DNA of 6,406 nt from Rhodospirillaceae bacterium. Its GTDB lineage: Bacteria > Pseudomonadota > Alphaproteobacteria > Rhodospirillales > 2-02-FULL-58-16. Every line of letters starts with the position of its first letter. The first letter of the stretch is position 1. Below the pieces are notes generated by a model. The model did not search any database and was not told the origin of the DNA. It saw only the letters and a list, made by a program, of their open reading frames with translations. Positions 1 through 6,374 of this stretch are shown here, piece by piece. The stretch covers positions 1 to 6,406 of the forward strand of contig JAUXMA010000098.1 of NCBI GenBank assembly GCA_030623425.1. The letters are read 5' to 3'. A program made the translations under genes and the position numbers.

Positions 1-2508
1 CCGCCGGAACGGCTGTATCTCGACCGGGAGCAGTGGGATGGTCTACTAGTAGAAAATCCCGTGGGCCGTCTTTCTCCCTTCGCGGCGCCGCAAGGGGAAG
101 ACTCCATCGACGCCGGCGGGCGGCAGGGCAAGAATTTCGTCGATGCCCGGGTGCGGCCGGGCAAGGATGTGTTCGACGCCCTTGGCGAGCATATCGCCGA
201 GCAGACAAAAGCCGGCCGGCGGGTGATCGTCGCCGCCCTCGGCGAAGGCTCTCGCGAGCGTCTCGCCGCGGTGATGAACAAGCACGGCGTCGACGCCATC
301 GCCGGCGTCGCGGATTGGGCGGCGGCGGAGCGTCTTCCCGCCGCCACCGTCGCCCTGGCGGTGGTGGGACTGGAAAGGGGGTTCACTTCTGCCGCCCTGA
401 CGGTGATCAGCGAGCAGGACGTTTTGGGCGAGCGCTGGCAGCGGCCGGCGCGGCGCCAGGTCCGCGCCGAGGATCTGATCACCGACGCCGCCTCGCTTTT
501 TGAAGGCGACTTGGTGGTCCATGCCGATCACGGCATCGGCCGCTACGACGGACTGACCGCCATTGAAGTGGCGGGCGCTCCTCACGACTGCTTGCGCCTG
601 CTTTACGACGGCGGCGACAAGCTGTTCCTGCCGGTGGAGAACATCGAGCTGATCAGCCGCTACGGCTCGGAGCAGGCCGGCGTCGCCCTCGACCGCCTGG
701 GCAGCGCCGCCTGGCAGGCGCGAAAAGCGAAAATGAAACAGCGCCTTCGCGACATGGCCGAGGAACTGATCAAGGTGGCGGCGGCGCGGGCGGTGAAGAC
801 GGTCGGCAAGGCGGCGCCCGCCGACGGCCTCTTTGACGAGTTCTGCTCCCGCTTTCCCTACACCGAGACCGAAGACCAGCGCCGCGCCATCGACGACGTC
901 CTTGCCGACATGGGCGGCGGCTCGCCGGCGGATCGGCTGATTTGCGGCGACGTCGGCTTCGGCAAGACCGAAGTCGCCTTGCGCGCCGCCTTCGTCATGG
1001 CGCTGGAGGGCCGGCAGGTGGCGGTGGTGGTGCCGACGACGCTGTTGTGCCGGCAGCACTATCAGACCTTTTGCCACCGCTTCGCCGACTATCCGGTCCG
1101 TATCGAACAGCTTTCGCGCCTGGTGACGGGCAAAAGGATCAAGGAGGTCAAGGCGGGACTGAAGGACGGCACCGTCGACATCGTCATCGGCACCCACGCC
1201 CTGTTGAGCGACGCTGTCCGCTTCCGCGACTTGGCGCTTCTGGTCATCGACGAGGAGCAGCACTTCGGCGTCGCCGATAAGGAAAAGCTCAAGAAACTCA
1301 AGGCCGATGTCCACGTCATGACCCTGACGGCGACGCCCATTCCCAGGACCCTGCAGCTGGCCCTTGCCGGCGTCAGGGAGATGAGTTTGATCGCCACCCC
1401 TCCCGTTGATCGGCTGGCGGTGCGGACCTTCGTCCTTCCCTTCGATCCGGTGGTCGTCCGCGAGGCGATCAGGCGCGAACGCTACCGGGGCGGGCAGACG
1501 TTTTACGTTTGTCCGCGCATCGAGGATCTGAAGAGGGTGGAGCGGCAACTCAAGGACTTGGTTCCCGAAATCAAGATCGTCACCGCCCACGGCCGGATGC
1601 CGGCGCGCAAGCTGGAAACGGCGGTAACCGCTTTCTACGCCGGCGCCGGTGATCTGTTGCTGTCCACCAACATCATCGAATCCGGGCTCGATTTGCCCGC
1701 CGTCAACACCATCGTCATTCACCGCGCCGACATGTTCGGATTGGCTCAACTTTATCAGCTGCGTGGCCGGGTCGGGCGCTCGAAGGTCAGGGCCTATGCC
1801 TATCTGACCTTGCCGCCGCGCCAGAAACTTTCGGCGGCGGCGGAAAAGCGCCTGGAGGTGATGCAGGCCCTGGACAGCCTGGGCGCCGGCTTCTCGATCG
1901 CCAGCCATGACCTCGACATCCGCGGCGCCGGCAACCTTCTCGGCGGCGAACAGTCGGGCCACATCCGCGAGGTCGGCGCCGAACTCTACCAGCACATGCT
2001 GGAAGAAGCGGTGGCCGAAGCCAGGGGAGCCGACGCCGGCGAGGCCGGGGACGAGGACTGGAGCCCGCGAATCAGCATCGGCATGCCGGTGTTGATTCCG
2101 GACTCCTTCGTCGCCGACCTCAACTTGCGCATGGAGCTTTACCGGCGCCTCGCCCGGATGCGGGAAAGCGACGAGATCGAGGCCTTCGCCGCCGAGATGA
2201 TCGACCGCTTCGGGGCGCTGCCGGAGGCCGTCGAGAATTTGCTCGAGACGGTGGCCATCAAGGGCTTGTGCAAGGCCGCCGGCGTCGACAAGGTGGAGGC
2301 GGGGCCGAAGGGCGCGGTGGTCTCCTTCCGGGGCGGCGACTTCGCCAATCCCGAGGGCCTGGTCGCCTTCATCACCGCCCAGGCCGCGACGACCAAGCTG
2401 CGCCCCGACCACAAGCTGGTCTTCAGGCGTGCCTGGGAGGAAGCGGAGGTCAGGCTTTCCGGCGTCCAACGACTGCTGCGGGACTTGGCGGCCATCGCCG
2501 CCGGGTAG
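1..2508 (+). CDS. mfd: Transcription-repair coupling factor Mfd, C-terminal ~835 codons (5' end outside window)
   Basis: Mfd is a cytoplasmic DNA translocase that pushes stalled RNA polymerase off damaged DNA and recruits UvrA for nucleotide excision repair. The frame is open from base 1, so the gene runs in from the left; the GTG at 61 is internal and not the start. Numbering from base 1, I see the RNA-polymerase-interacting (CarD-like) motif GDLVVHADHGIGRY at residues 169-182, Walker A GDVGFGKT at 316-323, DEEQ box at 417-420, TATPIPRT at 443-450, QLRGRVGR at 586-593, the Mfd/RecG-type segment SHDLDIRGAGNLLG at 635-648, and the C-terminal TRCF domain from about 690. Full Mfd is usually about 1150 residues, so roughly the first 300 (the UvrB-like UvrA-binding part) are missing only because of the window edge. 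No frameshift or lost motif is visible. The gene ends with TAG, 8 bp from the convergent neighbour. Confidence 0.97.
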   Translation, partial: PPERLYLDREQWDGLLVENPVGRLSPFAAPQGEDSIDAGGRQGKNFVDARVRPGKDVFDALGEHIAEQTKAGRRVIVAALGEGSRERLAAVMNKHGVDAIAGVADWAAAERLPAATVALAVVGLERGFTSAALTVISEQDVLGERWQRPARRQVRAEDLITDAASLFEGDLVVHADHGIGRYDGLTAIEVAGAPHDCLRLLYDGGDKLFLPVENIELISRYGSEQAGVALDRLGSAAWQARKAKMKQRLRDMAEELIKVAAARAVKTVGKAAPADGLFDEFCSRFPYTETEDQRRAIDDVLADMGGGSPADRLICGDVGFGKTEVALRAAFVMALEGRQVAVVVPTTLLCRQHYQTFCHRFADYPVRIEQLSRLVTGKRIKEVKAGLKDGTVDIVIGTHALLSDAVRFRDLALLVIDEEQHFGVADKEKLKKLKADVHVMTLTATPIPRTLQLALAGVREMSLIATPPVDRLAVRTFVLPFDPVVVREAIRRERYRGGQTFYVCPRIEDLKRVERQLKDLVPEIKIVTAHGRMPARKLETAVTAFYAGAGDLLLSTNIIESGLDLPAVNTIVIHRADMFGLAQLYQLRGRVGRSKVRAYAYLTLPPRQKLSAAAEKRLEVMQALDSLGAGFSIASHDLDIRGAGNLLGGEQSGHIREVGAELYQHMLEEAVAEARGADAGEAGDEDWSPRISIGMPVLIPDSFVADLNLRMELYRRLARMRESDEIEAFAAEMIDRFGALPEAVENLLETVAIKGLCKAAGVDKVEAGPKGAVVSFRGGDFANPEGLVAFITAQAATTKLRPDHKLVFRRAWEEAEVRLSGVQRLLRDLAAIAAG

Positions 2509-2516
2509 GGGCCGTA

Positions 2517-3173
2517 TCAAGCGGCGTCTTCGGTTTCCTTCGCGGCATCGAGGATGCGGGCCAGGATCCGCGGTTCCTGGGCGCCGGAAATGGCCAGGGT
2601 ATCGTTGAAGACAAAAACCGGCACGCCGTTGATGCCAAGGCGGTGGGCGCGGACGTTTTCCTCGTAGATCAAATCCACGTCCTCGTCGCTTTTCAGGTAG
2701 CCGTGCAAGGCGGCGGCGTCGAAGCCGAGGCCGCCGCCGAGCGCCACCAGCGCGTCGATCTCGCCGATGTCGTGGCCGTTGACGAAATAATCGTGAAACA
2801 AGGCCTCGACGGCGTCGCTGGCCTTGCCGGAGAGAGCGGCGAAACGGACCAGGCGGTGGGCGTTCACCGTGTTCGGGGTGCGGCGGATCTTGTCGAACGC
2901 GAAACCGATCTCGACCGACTGCCCGGCCTCGGCGATGGCGCCGAAGACGCGGCTCACCCGCGCCTCGCCGCCGAACTTCTTGACCAGATAGGCGGTGCGG
3001 TCGATGCCGCTGGTCGGCATTTCGGGATTGAGCAGAAAAGGCCGCCATAAGGGCGTGACCTTGATGTCGGGACGCAGATCAAAGGCCTGTTCCAGGCGCC
3101 GCTTGCCGATATAGCACCACGGACAGACGGGGTCGAAAACGATGTCGATTCGGATGCCGATGGCTGTTTCCAC
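2517..3173 (-). CDS. DsbA family / FrnE-like thioredoxin-fold oxidoreductase
   Basis: The 218-residue product is a DsbA-superfamily protein of the FrnE / 2-hydroxychromene-2-carboxylate isomerase-like group. The redox motif CPWC lies at residues 17-20 in the context FDPVCPWCYIGKRR, the cis-proline loop GVP at 183-185, and the family tail SGAQEP at 196-201; a helical insertion fills about 50-170. There is no signal peptide or membrane segment, so it should act in the cytoplasm, probably as a disulfide oxidoreductase or isomerase. The substrate cannot be read from sequence. The start is GTG (complement of 3171-3173), with only a weak Shine-Dalgarno signal. It lies 9 nt after the TGA of the upstream regulator gene, in the same frame, which suggests translational coupling. 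HCCA isomerase proper is less likely because the CxxC pair is intact. The family call is firm; the cellular role is unknown. Confidence 0.9.
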   Translation of the reverse strand: METAIGIRIDIVFDPVCPWCYIGKRRLEQAFDLRPDIKVTPLWRPFLLNPEMPTSGIDRTAYLVKKFGGEARVSRVFGAIAEAGQSVEIGFAFDKIRRTPNTVNAHRLVRFAALSGKASDAVEALFHDYFVNGHDIGEIDALVALGGGLGFDAAALHGYLKSDEDVDLIYEENVRAHRLGINGVPVFVFNDTLAISGAQEPRILARILDAAKETEDAA

Positions 3174-3182
3174 GTTTGCCGT

Positions 3183-4505
3183 TCAATCCAGTCTAATACG
3201 CGCCCTGGCGATAAGACTATCGACGTTGTCGTCCGTTTCCAGCTCGGCCATGCTCACCTCGACATTGATGATGATCGGCTGGTAGACCTCGCAAAGGGCG
3301 AAGTCGGTGTAGCTGATCACGCCGGCGATCCGGTGCATGACGAGATCAGCCTCGCCCAAAGGGGTGTCGGGCAAGGCGACACAGAAATCATGCTCTTTAT
3401 AAAGCGCCGTCATGTCCTCGATCCGCAGCATTCCGGAGATCCAGCGGAACAACTGTTGCACCAGATCATCGGCGGCTTCATCGCCAAACTGTCGGCGGAC
3501 GCCGATGACATCGGGGACGGAGAAAAAAACCAACGTCAGGTGTTTCCGCCAGGCGCGCGAGGATTTGATAAGGTTCCTGAGATGGGCGCGCATGAATTCG
3601 AAGGTATAGCCGCCGGTCAACGCATCGACGATGGGTTGCCGCAAAGTCATGTCCATCGCCTGGCGGATTTGCCAGCGCCGCCGATGGTGGTTGATTTGGC
3701 TGGCCAGAACAAAACGCAATTGCGCCGGCGGCGGCGGCCGGTCGAGGACGACGGTGGCGCCGTGGCCGTAGAGAGCGGCACGGTCCGGAAACACTACCTG
3801 CGGGGCCAGGAAAATCATCGGCAGGTTATAGAGCCGTGGGTTCTTGCGAAGCTGCAAACACATCTCCAGCACCGGCTCGCGGCCGATGTTATCGTCCAAG
3901 GCGATGACCGAGGCATCGTAGAAACTCTCGGTGAGTGTCTTTTCGGCGGCGAGCAGATCGGGGCGGGCGGTGATCAGGCAATTTCCCTCGAACATCGTTG
4001 CGATCAGCTTTTCTTCGTCGCCGCCGGCGCCGGCGACGAAGATGTTATAGGGGTCGTCGCCCGGCTTCAGGTCGATGCGGTCCTCGACCTTGGCTCCAAA
4101 ACGGCCGGCCAATTTCGTTCGGCGGTGGACTTCCGCGACCATCGTCGAGAGTCGAAGCAGGGGGCGCAGGCGGGTGAACAATTCATCGTAGTCGAGAGGG
4201 CAAAAAAACAAGTCGGCGGCGCCCGCTTGCAGGGCCCTCGCGAATGGCTCCGGCTGACGATCGGTGGCGACGAGAACCACCGGAACGTGCTCGCCAAGGT
4301 CGGCGGCCAGTTGAAAGCCGTCGAAATCCGGCGAAGCCAGGCCGACGACCGCCACGTCCGGCTGGCTCGTTCGCGCATGCTCGAGCGTTTCGGCGGCGTT
4401 GGCGCAGGTTTTGGCTGAAAAATTCCGCTCCTTCAATTGGGCGAGCAGCCCATCCAGCCATGGCGCGTCGGCGGCGGCGATCAGTACATTGGCGAGACGG
4501 CTCAT
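3183..4505 (-). CDS. PleD/PopA-like regulator: two receiver domains plus catalytically degenerate GGDEF domain
   Basis: The 440-residue protein has the REC-REC-GGDEF architecture of PleD and PopA. REC1 (about 5-120) is degenerate: the phospho-acceptor Asp aligns with G55, the acidic pair with A10-A12 and the conserved Lys with C102. REC2 (about 152-270) keeps an Asp (D204) at the expected acceptor position but lacks the acidic pocket and has R256 for Lys. The GGDEF-like domain (about 290-440) starts with DALTGGY, a variant of the family entry motif DxLTGLxN. Its metal-binding Asp pair is replaced by S329 and P331, and the signature GGEEF by KEHDF (370-374), so cyclase activity is very unlikely. 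R361 and D364 form RxxD nine residues before the signature, the spacing of the c-di-GMP inhibitory site. I infer a c-di-GMP-binding or protein-interaction role, as known for Caulobacter PopA. ATG start with SD GAGGAG; first gene of a two-gene unit. Confidence 0.85.
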   Translation of the reverse strand: MSRLANVLIAAADAPWLDGLLAQLKERNFSAKTCANAAETLEHARTSQPDVAVVGLASPDFDGFQLAADLGEHVPVVLVATDRQPEPFARALQAGAADLFFCPLDYDELFTRLRPLLRLSTMVAEVHRRTKLAGRFGAKVEDRIDLKPGDDPYNIFVAGAGGDEEKLIATMFEGNCLITARPDLLAAEKTLTESFYDASVIALDDNIGREPVLEMCLQLRKNPRLYNLPMIFLAPQVVFPDRAALYGHGATVVLDRPPPPAQLRFVLASQINHHRRRWQIRQAMDMTLRQPIVDALTGGYTFEFMRAHLRNLIKSSRAWRKHLTLVFFSVPDVIGVRRQFGDEAADDLVQQLFRWISGMLRIEDMTALYKEHDFCVALPDTPLGEADLVMHRIAGVISYTDFALCEVYQPIIINVEVSMAELETDDNVDSLIARARIRLD

Positions 4506-4509
4506 TTTT

Positions 4510-4587
4510 CTCCTCGGGGCCCCTCATGCCGATGTCACTCCCGGGACTTACGGGGGATTATACGAAATTCAAGGACCTGTTCAGCAA
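4510..4587 (-). promoter_or_regulatory. Candidate sigma70 promoter and ribosome binding site of the regulator/oxidoreductase unit
   Basis: On the minus strand a perfect -10 TATAAT lies at 4562-4557. A -35-like TTGCTG at 4587-4582 is 19 bp upstream, a slightly long spacer. Transcription would start near 4550, giving a leader of about 45 nt. This leader contains the palindrome GGGGCCCC (4516-4523) and the Shine-Dalgarno GAGGAG (4515-4510), 4 nt before the ATG at 4505. The -10 and SD are read directly; the promoter function is inferred. Confidence 0.5.
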
Positions 4588-4624
4588 ATGAATGCCGCCG
4601 CCCGCTCACCGCGCAACCACGCGA

Positions 4625-4638
4625 GGCGGCGCGCCGCC
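4625..4638. repeat. Perfect 14-bp GC palindrome
   Basis: GGCGGCGCGCCGCC reads identically on both strands. A 10-bp palindrome GCGCCGGCGC follows at 4641-4650. Both are made only of G and C, so in this composition they carry limited weight. They lie about 60-90 bp upstream of the candidate promoter of the minus-strand unit. Confidence 0.4.
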
Positions 4639-4662
4639 CGGCGCCGGCGCGAGGTTTCCAAA

Positions 4663-4741
4663 CGGCAAACCCTTGTCGCCGACTCTCGGCCGACTGCCCC
4701 GTCCGCTGGCGCCAACAGGCCCCAAGACAAGCGGTTTGCCG
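4663..4741 (+). ncRNA. Candidate structured RNA: 15-bp imperfect inverted repeat with inner hairpin
   Basis: CGGCAAACC (4663-4671) pairs with GGTTTGCCG (4733-4741), and CTTGTC (4672-4677) with GACAAG (4726-4731). This gives 9 + 6 base pairs with a single bulged C at 4732. The 48-nt loop holds a small hairpin GCCGA-CTC-TCGGC (4678-4690). The inverted repeat is seen directly; that it is transcribed as an RNA is inference. It does not match 4.5S, 6S, tmRNA or any riboswitch that I recognise. The strand is given as + only because a T-run follows on that strand. Confidence 0.25.
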
Positions 4742-4746
4742 CTTTT
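4729..4746 (+). terminator. Possible rho-independent terminator, alternative fold of the upstream inverted repeat
   Basis: AAGCGG (4729-4734) and CCGCTT (4739-4744) form a 6-bp stem with loop TTTG and run into TTTTAT. This resembles a short intrinsic terminator on the + strand. The stem shares bases 4729-4741 with the right arm of the 15-bp inverted repeat, so both cannot form together. A second hairpin, GGCGGA-N7-TCCGCC (4749-4767), is followed 9 nt later by six Ts (4777-4782). No protein gene upstream on this strand needs a terminator. Confidence 0.3.
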
Positions 4747-4802
4747 ATGGCGGAGGATGTGTCCGCCTGGTTAATATTTTTTGCTGTCCGAGGACGTCCA
4801 TA

Positions 4803-4909
4803 ATCCACGTTATATAACAGTAAATTAGGTGATGGCGCATCCATCATTATCCATTACCATTCGCTCAAATCCACTTTATATTGATGGGTAGGATTATGGG
4901 TACATCCAG
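4803..4909 (+). repeat. Five direct ATCCA repeats upstream of the integrase, candidate arm-type binding sites
   Basis: ATCCA begins at 4803, 4839, 4849, 4869 and 4904, all on the + strand, with no copy in the opposite orientation in this stretch. The extended forms are AATCCACG, CATCCATC, TATCCATT, AATCCACT and CATCCAGC, consensus about (A/C/T)ATCCA(C/T/G). Two intervals are 10 and 20 bp, near one and two helical turns. Tyrosine integrases with an N-terminal arm-binding domain recognise short repeats next to their attachment site. Assigning these repeats to the integrase, or to an excisionase, is an inference. Confidence 0.4.
4809..4846. promoter_or_regulatory. Two inverted repeats, candidate operators upstream of the integrase
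   Basis: GTTATATAAC (4809-4818) is a perfect 10-bp palindrome. TGATGG-CGCAT-CCATCA (4830-4846) is a 6-bp inverted repeat with a 5-nt spacer. Both sit in the AT-rich segment just upstream of the candidate integrase promoter and could bind a dimeric regulator. No repressor gene is visible in the window. Confidence 0.35.
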
Positions 4910-4918
4910 CATGGAGGG
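4854..4918 (+). promoter_or_regulatory. Candidate integrase promoter and ribosome binding site
   Basis: TTACCA (4854-4859, 4 of 6 matches to the -35 consensus) and TATATT (4877-4882, 5 of 6 to the -10 consensus) are separated by 17 bp. Transcription would begin near 4889. The Shine-Dalgarno GGAGGG (4913-4918) is 5 nt before the ATG at 4924 and supports that start. ATCCA repeats touch the -35 and fill the spacer, so a bound integrase could repress its own gene. Confidence 0.4.
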
Positions 4919-4923
4919 CGAGA

Positions 4924-6156
4924 ATGGGCAGGCAGATACATAAATTAGCGGCCCGCACCGTTGCGACGGTGAGAAAACCGGGGATGCATGGTGACGGTGG
5001 CGGCCTGTACCTCCAGGTTGCCAAGGGTGGCACGAAGTCCTGGGTATATCGGTTCATGCTGCGCGGCCAGTCTCGCGACATGGGCCTGGGCAGCGCCGAC
5101 CTCGTATCTCTCTCAGAAGCCCGCGACCTGGCCCTACAGGCCCGAAAGCTGGTTAAGTCGGGGACAGACCCCATCGAAGCCAGGAAGGCCCGACAACGCC
5201 AGGAGGCGTTAAAGGCCGCCGCCACGTTGACCTTTGCCGAGTGCGCGACGGCGTACATCAAGGCGCACGAAGCGGGATGGCGGAACAAGAAGCACCGGCA
5301 ACAGTGGCACAACACCCTTGATACTTATGCCTTCCCCATTTTTGGTAATCTCCCGGTGGACGCCATCGACACGGGCCTTGTCACGCAGGCCATAGAACCG
5401 ATCTGGACAACCAAAACCGAAACGGCGTCGCGGCTTCGCGGGCGTATCGAGGCCGTGCTGGACTGGGCGAAAACTCGCGGCCATCGTTCAGGCGAAAACC
5501 CTGCCAGATGGCGGGGGCACCTCGAAAACCTCCTGCCGAAAAAAGGAAAGGTGCGTGAGATAAAACACCACATAGCCCTTCCCTACCAGGACATTTACGG
5601 TTTCATAAAGGCCCTCCGGGAGCGGGACGCCATCGCCGCTCGTGCCTTGGAGTTCCTTATCCTGACCGCTGCCCGTCCCAGCGAAGTCGTTGGCGCGACG
5701 TGGGACGAATTTAATACTGGCAAGGCCGTCTGGACTGTTCCGGGTAGCCGCATGAAGTCGGAAAAAGAACATCGGGTGCCTCTTCCCGACGCCGCGATGG
5801 TGATTCTGCGTAAGATGGAAAAGGGGCGGTTTTCGAGTTACGTGTTTCCCGGCCAAAACGCCGAAAGGCCACTTTCAACGGATTCTTTCCTACGCCTGAT
5901 GGAGCGCATGGATCACCCGGACCTGACCTCCCACGGCTTCCGATCCACCTTCCGCGACTGGGCATCGGAGGAAACGAATTTCGCCCGCGAGACCGCTGAA
6001 GCGGCGCTGGCTCACACCATCGGCGACAAGGTTGAGGAAGCGTATCGACGCGGTGACTTGTTCAGCAAGCGGCGCAAGATGATGGAGGCCTGGGCTGCCT
6101 ACTGCGATCTGGAGGCCACTGGCGAGATAGTGCCCATCGGCAGGGCGAGAAAATAA
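4924..6156 (+). CDS. P4-type tyrosine recombinase / integrase
   Basis: This 410-residue enzyme would integrate and excise a mobile element by site-specific recombination at att sites. Residues about 1-95 form the DUF4102-type arm-binding domain (GDGGGLYLQV at 23-32; SEARDLA at 64-70). Residues about 100-185 are the core-binding SAM-like domain (LTFAECATAYI, GNLPVDAI). The catalytic domain follows at about 215-395. All active-site residues are present: R251 in TAARPSEV, K278 in RMKSEKEHRVPL, H337 and R340 in HGFRSTFRDW, H364 in LAHTIGDK and the nucleophile Y374 in EAYRRGD. Length and order match intact P4-like integrases, and no frame damage is seen. The ATG has a good SD (GGAGGG). The TAA overlaps the next ATG as TAATG. 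A neighbouring tRNA target, often found with this family, is absent from the window. Confidence 0.95.
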   Translation: MGRQIHKLAARTVATVRKPGMHGDGGGLYLQVAKGGTKSWVYRFMLRGQSRDMGLGSADLVSLSEARDLALQARKLVKSGTDPIEARKARQRQEALKAAATLTFAECATAYIKAHEAGWRNKKHRQQWHNTLDTYAFPIFGNLPVDAIDTGLVTQAIEPIWTTKTETASRLRGRIEAVLDWAKTRGHRSGENPARWRGHLENLLPKKGKVREIKHHIALPYQDIYGFIKALRERDAIAARALEFLILTAARPSEVVGATWDEFNTGKAVWTVPGSRMKSEKEHRVPLPDAAMVILRKMEKGRFSSYVFPGQNAERPLSTDSFLRLMERMDHPDLTSHGFRSTFRDWASEETNFARETAEAALAHTIGDKVEEAYRRGDLFSKRRKMMEAWAAYCDLEATGEIVPIGRARK

Positions 6157-6374
6157 TGACAGTAAATAACGACCTTATAGATAACGCCACCGAGGCCGCG
6201 CTTCATAAAGCTCTGGACGCTGGGGCTACATTTGGGAAAGCCTTTGATGACGCCATTGCCGCCGGACGGGAAGCTGAAGCTGGCGTAATAGCGCCGCACA
6301 TGGTTGGGCGGACGGCCAACGGGCCGTGTGAGCAGATGGCCGATGCTTTCCTGAAGAATCTGATTCTTTGGTAG
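6156..6374 (+). CDS. Small hypothetical frame overlapping the integrase stop; probable truncated chimera
   Basis: The ATG overlaps the integrase stop (TAATG), which suggests translational coupling. The first ~38 residues form a plausible helical, Ala- and Asp-rich segment (DNATEAALHKALDAG, KAFDDAIAAG) that I cannot assign to a family. From about residue 39 the frame runs antisense to sequence that reads as an IS1380-type transposase on the other strand, so the last ~34 residues are probably not native. I infer that an original gene co-expressed with the integrase lost its 3' part when the transposase sequence joined near 6270, and that the present stop at 6372-6374 is accidental. Whether a stable product is made is unknown. 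Confidence 0.35.
   Translation: MTVNNDLIDNATEAALHKALDAGATFGKAFDDAIAAGREAEAGVIAPHMVGRTANGPCEQMADAFLKNLILW

Larger units (their letters stand above)
4506..4923. other. 418-bp intergenic junction region between conserved chromosome and integrase element
   Basis: No convincing protein gene lies here; the short open frames have arginine- and alanine-rich, low-complexity products typical of GC-rich shadows. The left two thirds (to about 4765) are strongly GC-rich and hold palindromes and inverted repeats. From about 4768 to 4910 the base composition switches to AT-rich, which fits imported DNA beginning somewhere in this stretch. I find no tRNA or tmRNA: no CCA-ending acceptor stem and no GGTTCRA T-loop on either strand. 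The host/element boundary (attL) is expected here but cannot be placed without the other end of the element. Confidence 0.6.

Noticed and set aside
61..63. GTG at 61 as the start of mfd
   Set aside because: The same frame is open and reads sensibly from base 1, and Mfd homologues extend several hundred residues further upstream. It is an internal valine.
46..3048. A 1000-codon open frame on the minus strand across mfd and into the oxidoreductase gene
   Set aside because: It is antisense to a clearly conserved mfd and runs in a different frame from the oxidoreductase. Long antisense frames are common in GC-rich genes; the product is low-complexity and shows no family motif.
3333..4418. A 361-codon plus-strand frame opposite the regulator gene
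   Set aside because: It is the antisense shadow of a recognisable REC-REC-GGDEF gene. The composition is driven by codon bias of the real gene and no domain is visible.
4399..4847. Several short open frames (about 60-134 codons) on both strands in the integrase upstream region
   Set aside because: The frames overlap one another, are Arg/Ala/Pro-rich, lack convincing ribosome binding sites and match nothing I recognise. They partly cover the regulator start, inverted repeats and promoter elements.
4451..4914. Near-repeat CATCCAGC(C)ATGG at 4451-4463 and 4903-4914 as possible att direct repeats
   Set aside because: The first copy is inside the regulator coding sequence, and the pair would enclose only the intergenic region, not the integrase. 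The match is short and interrupted by one base.
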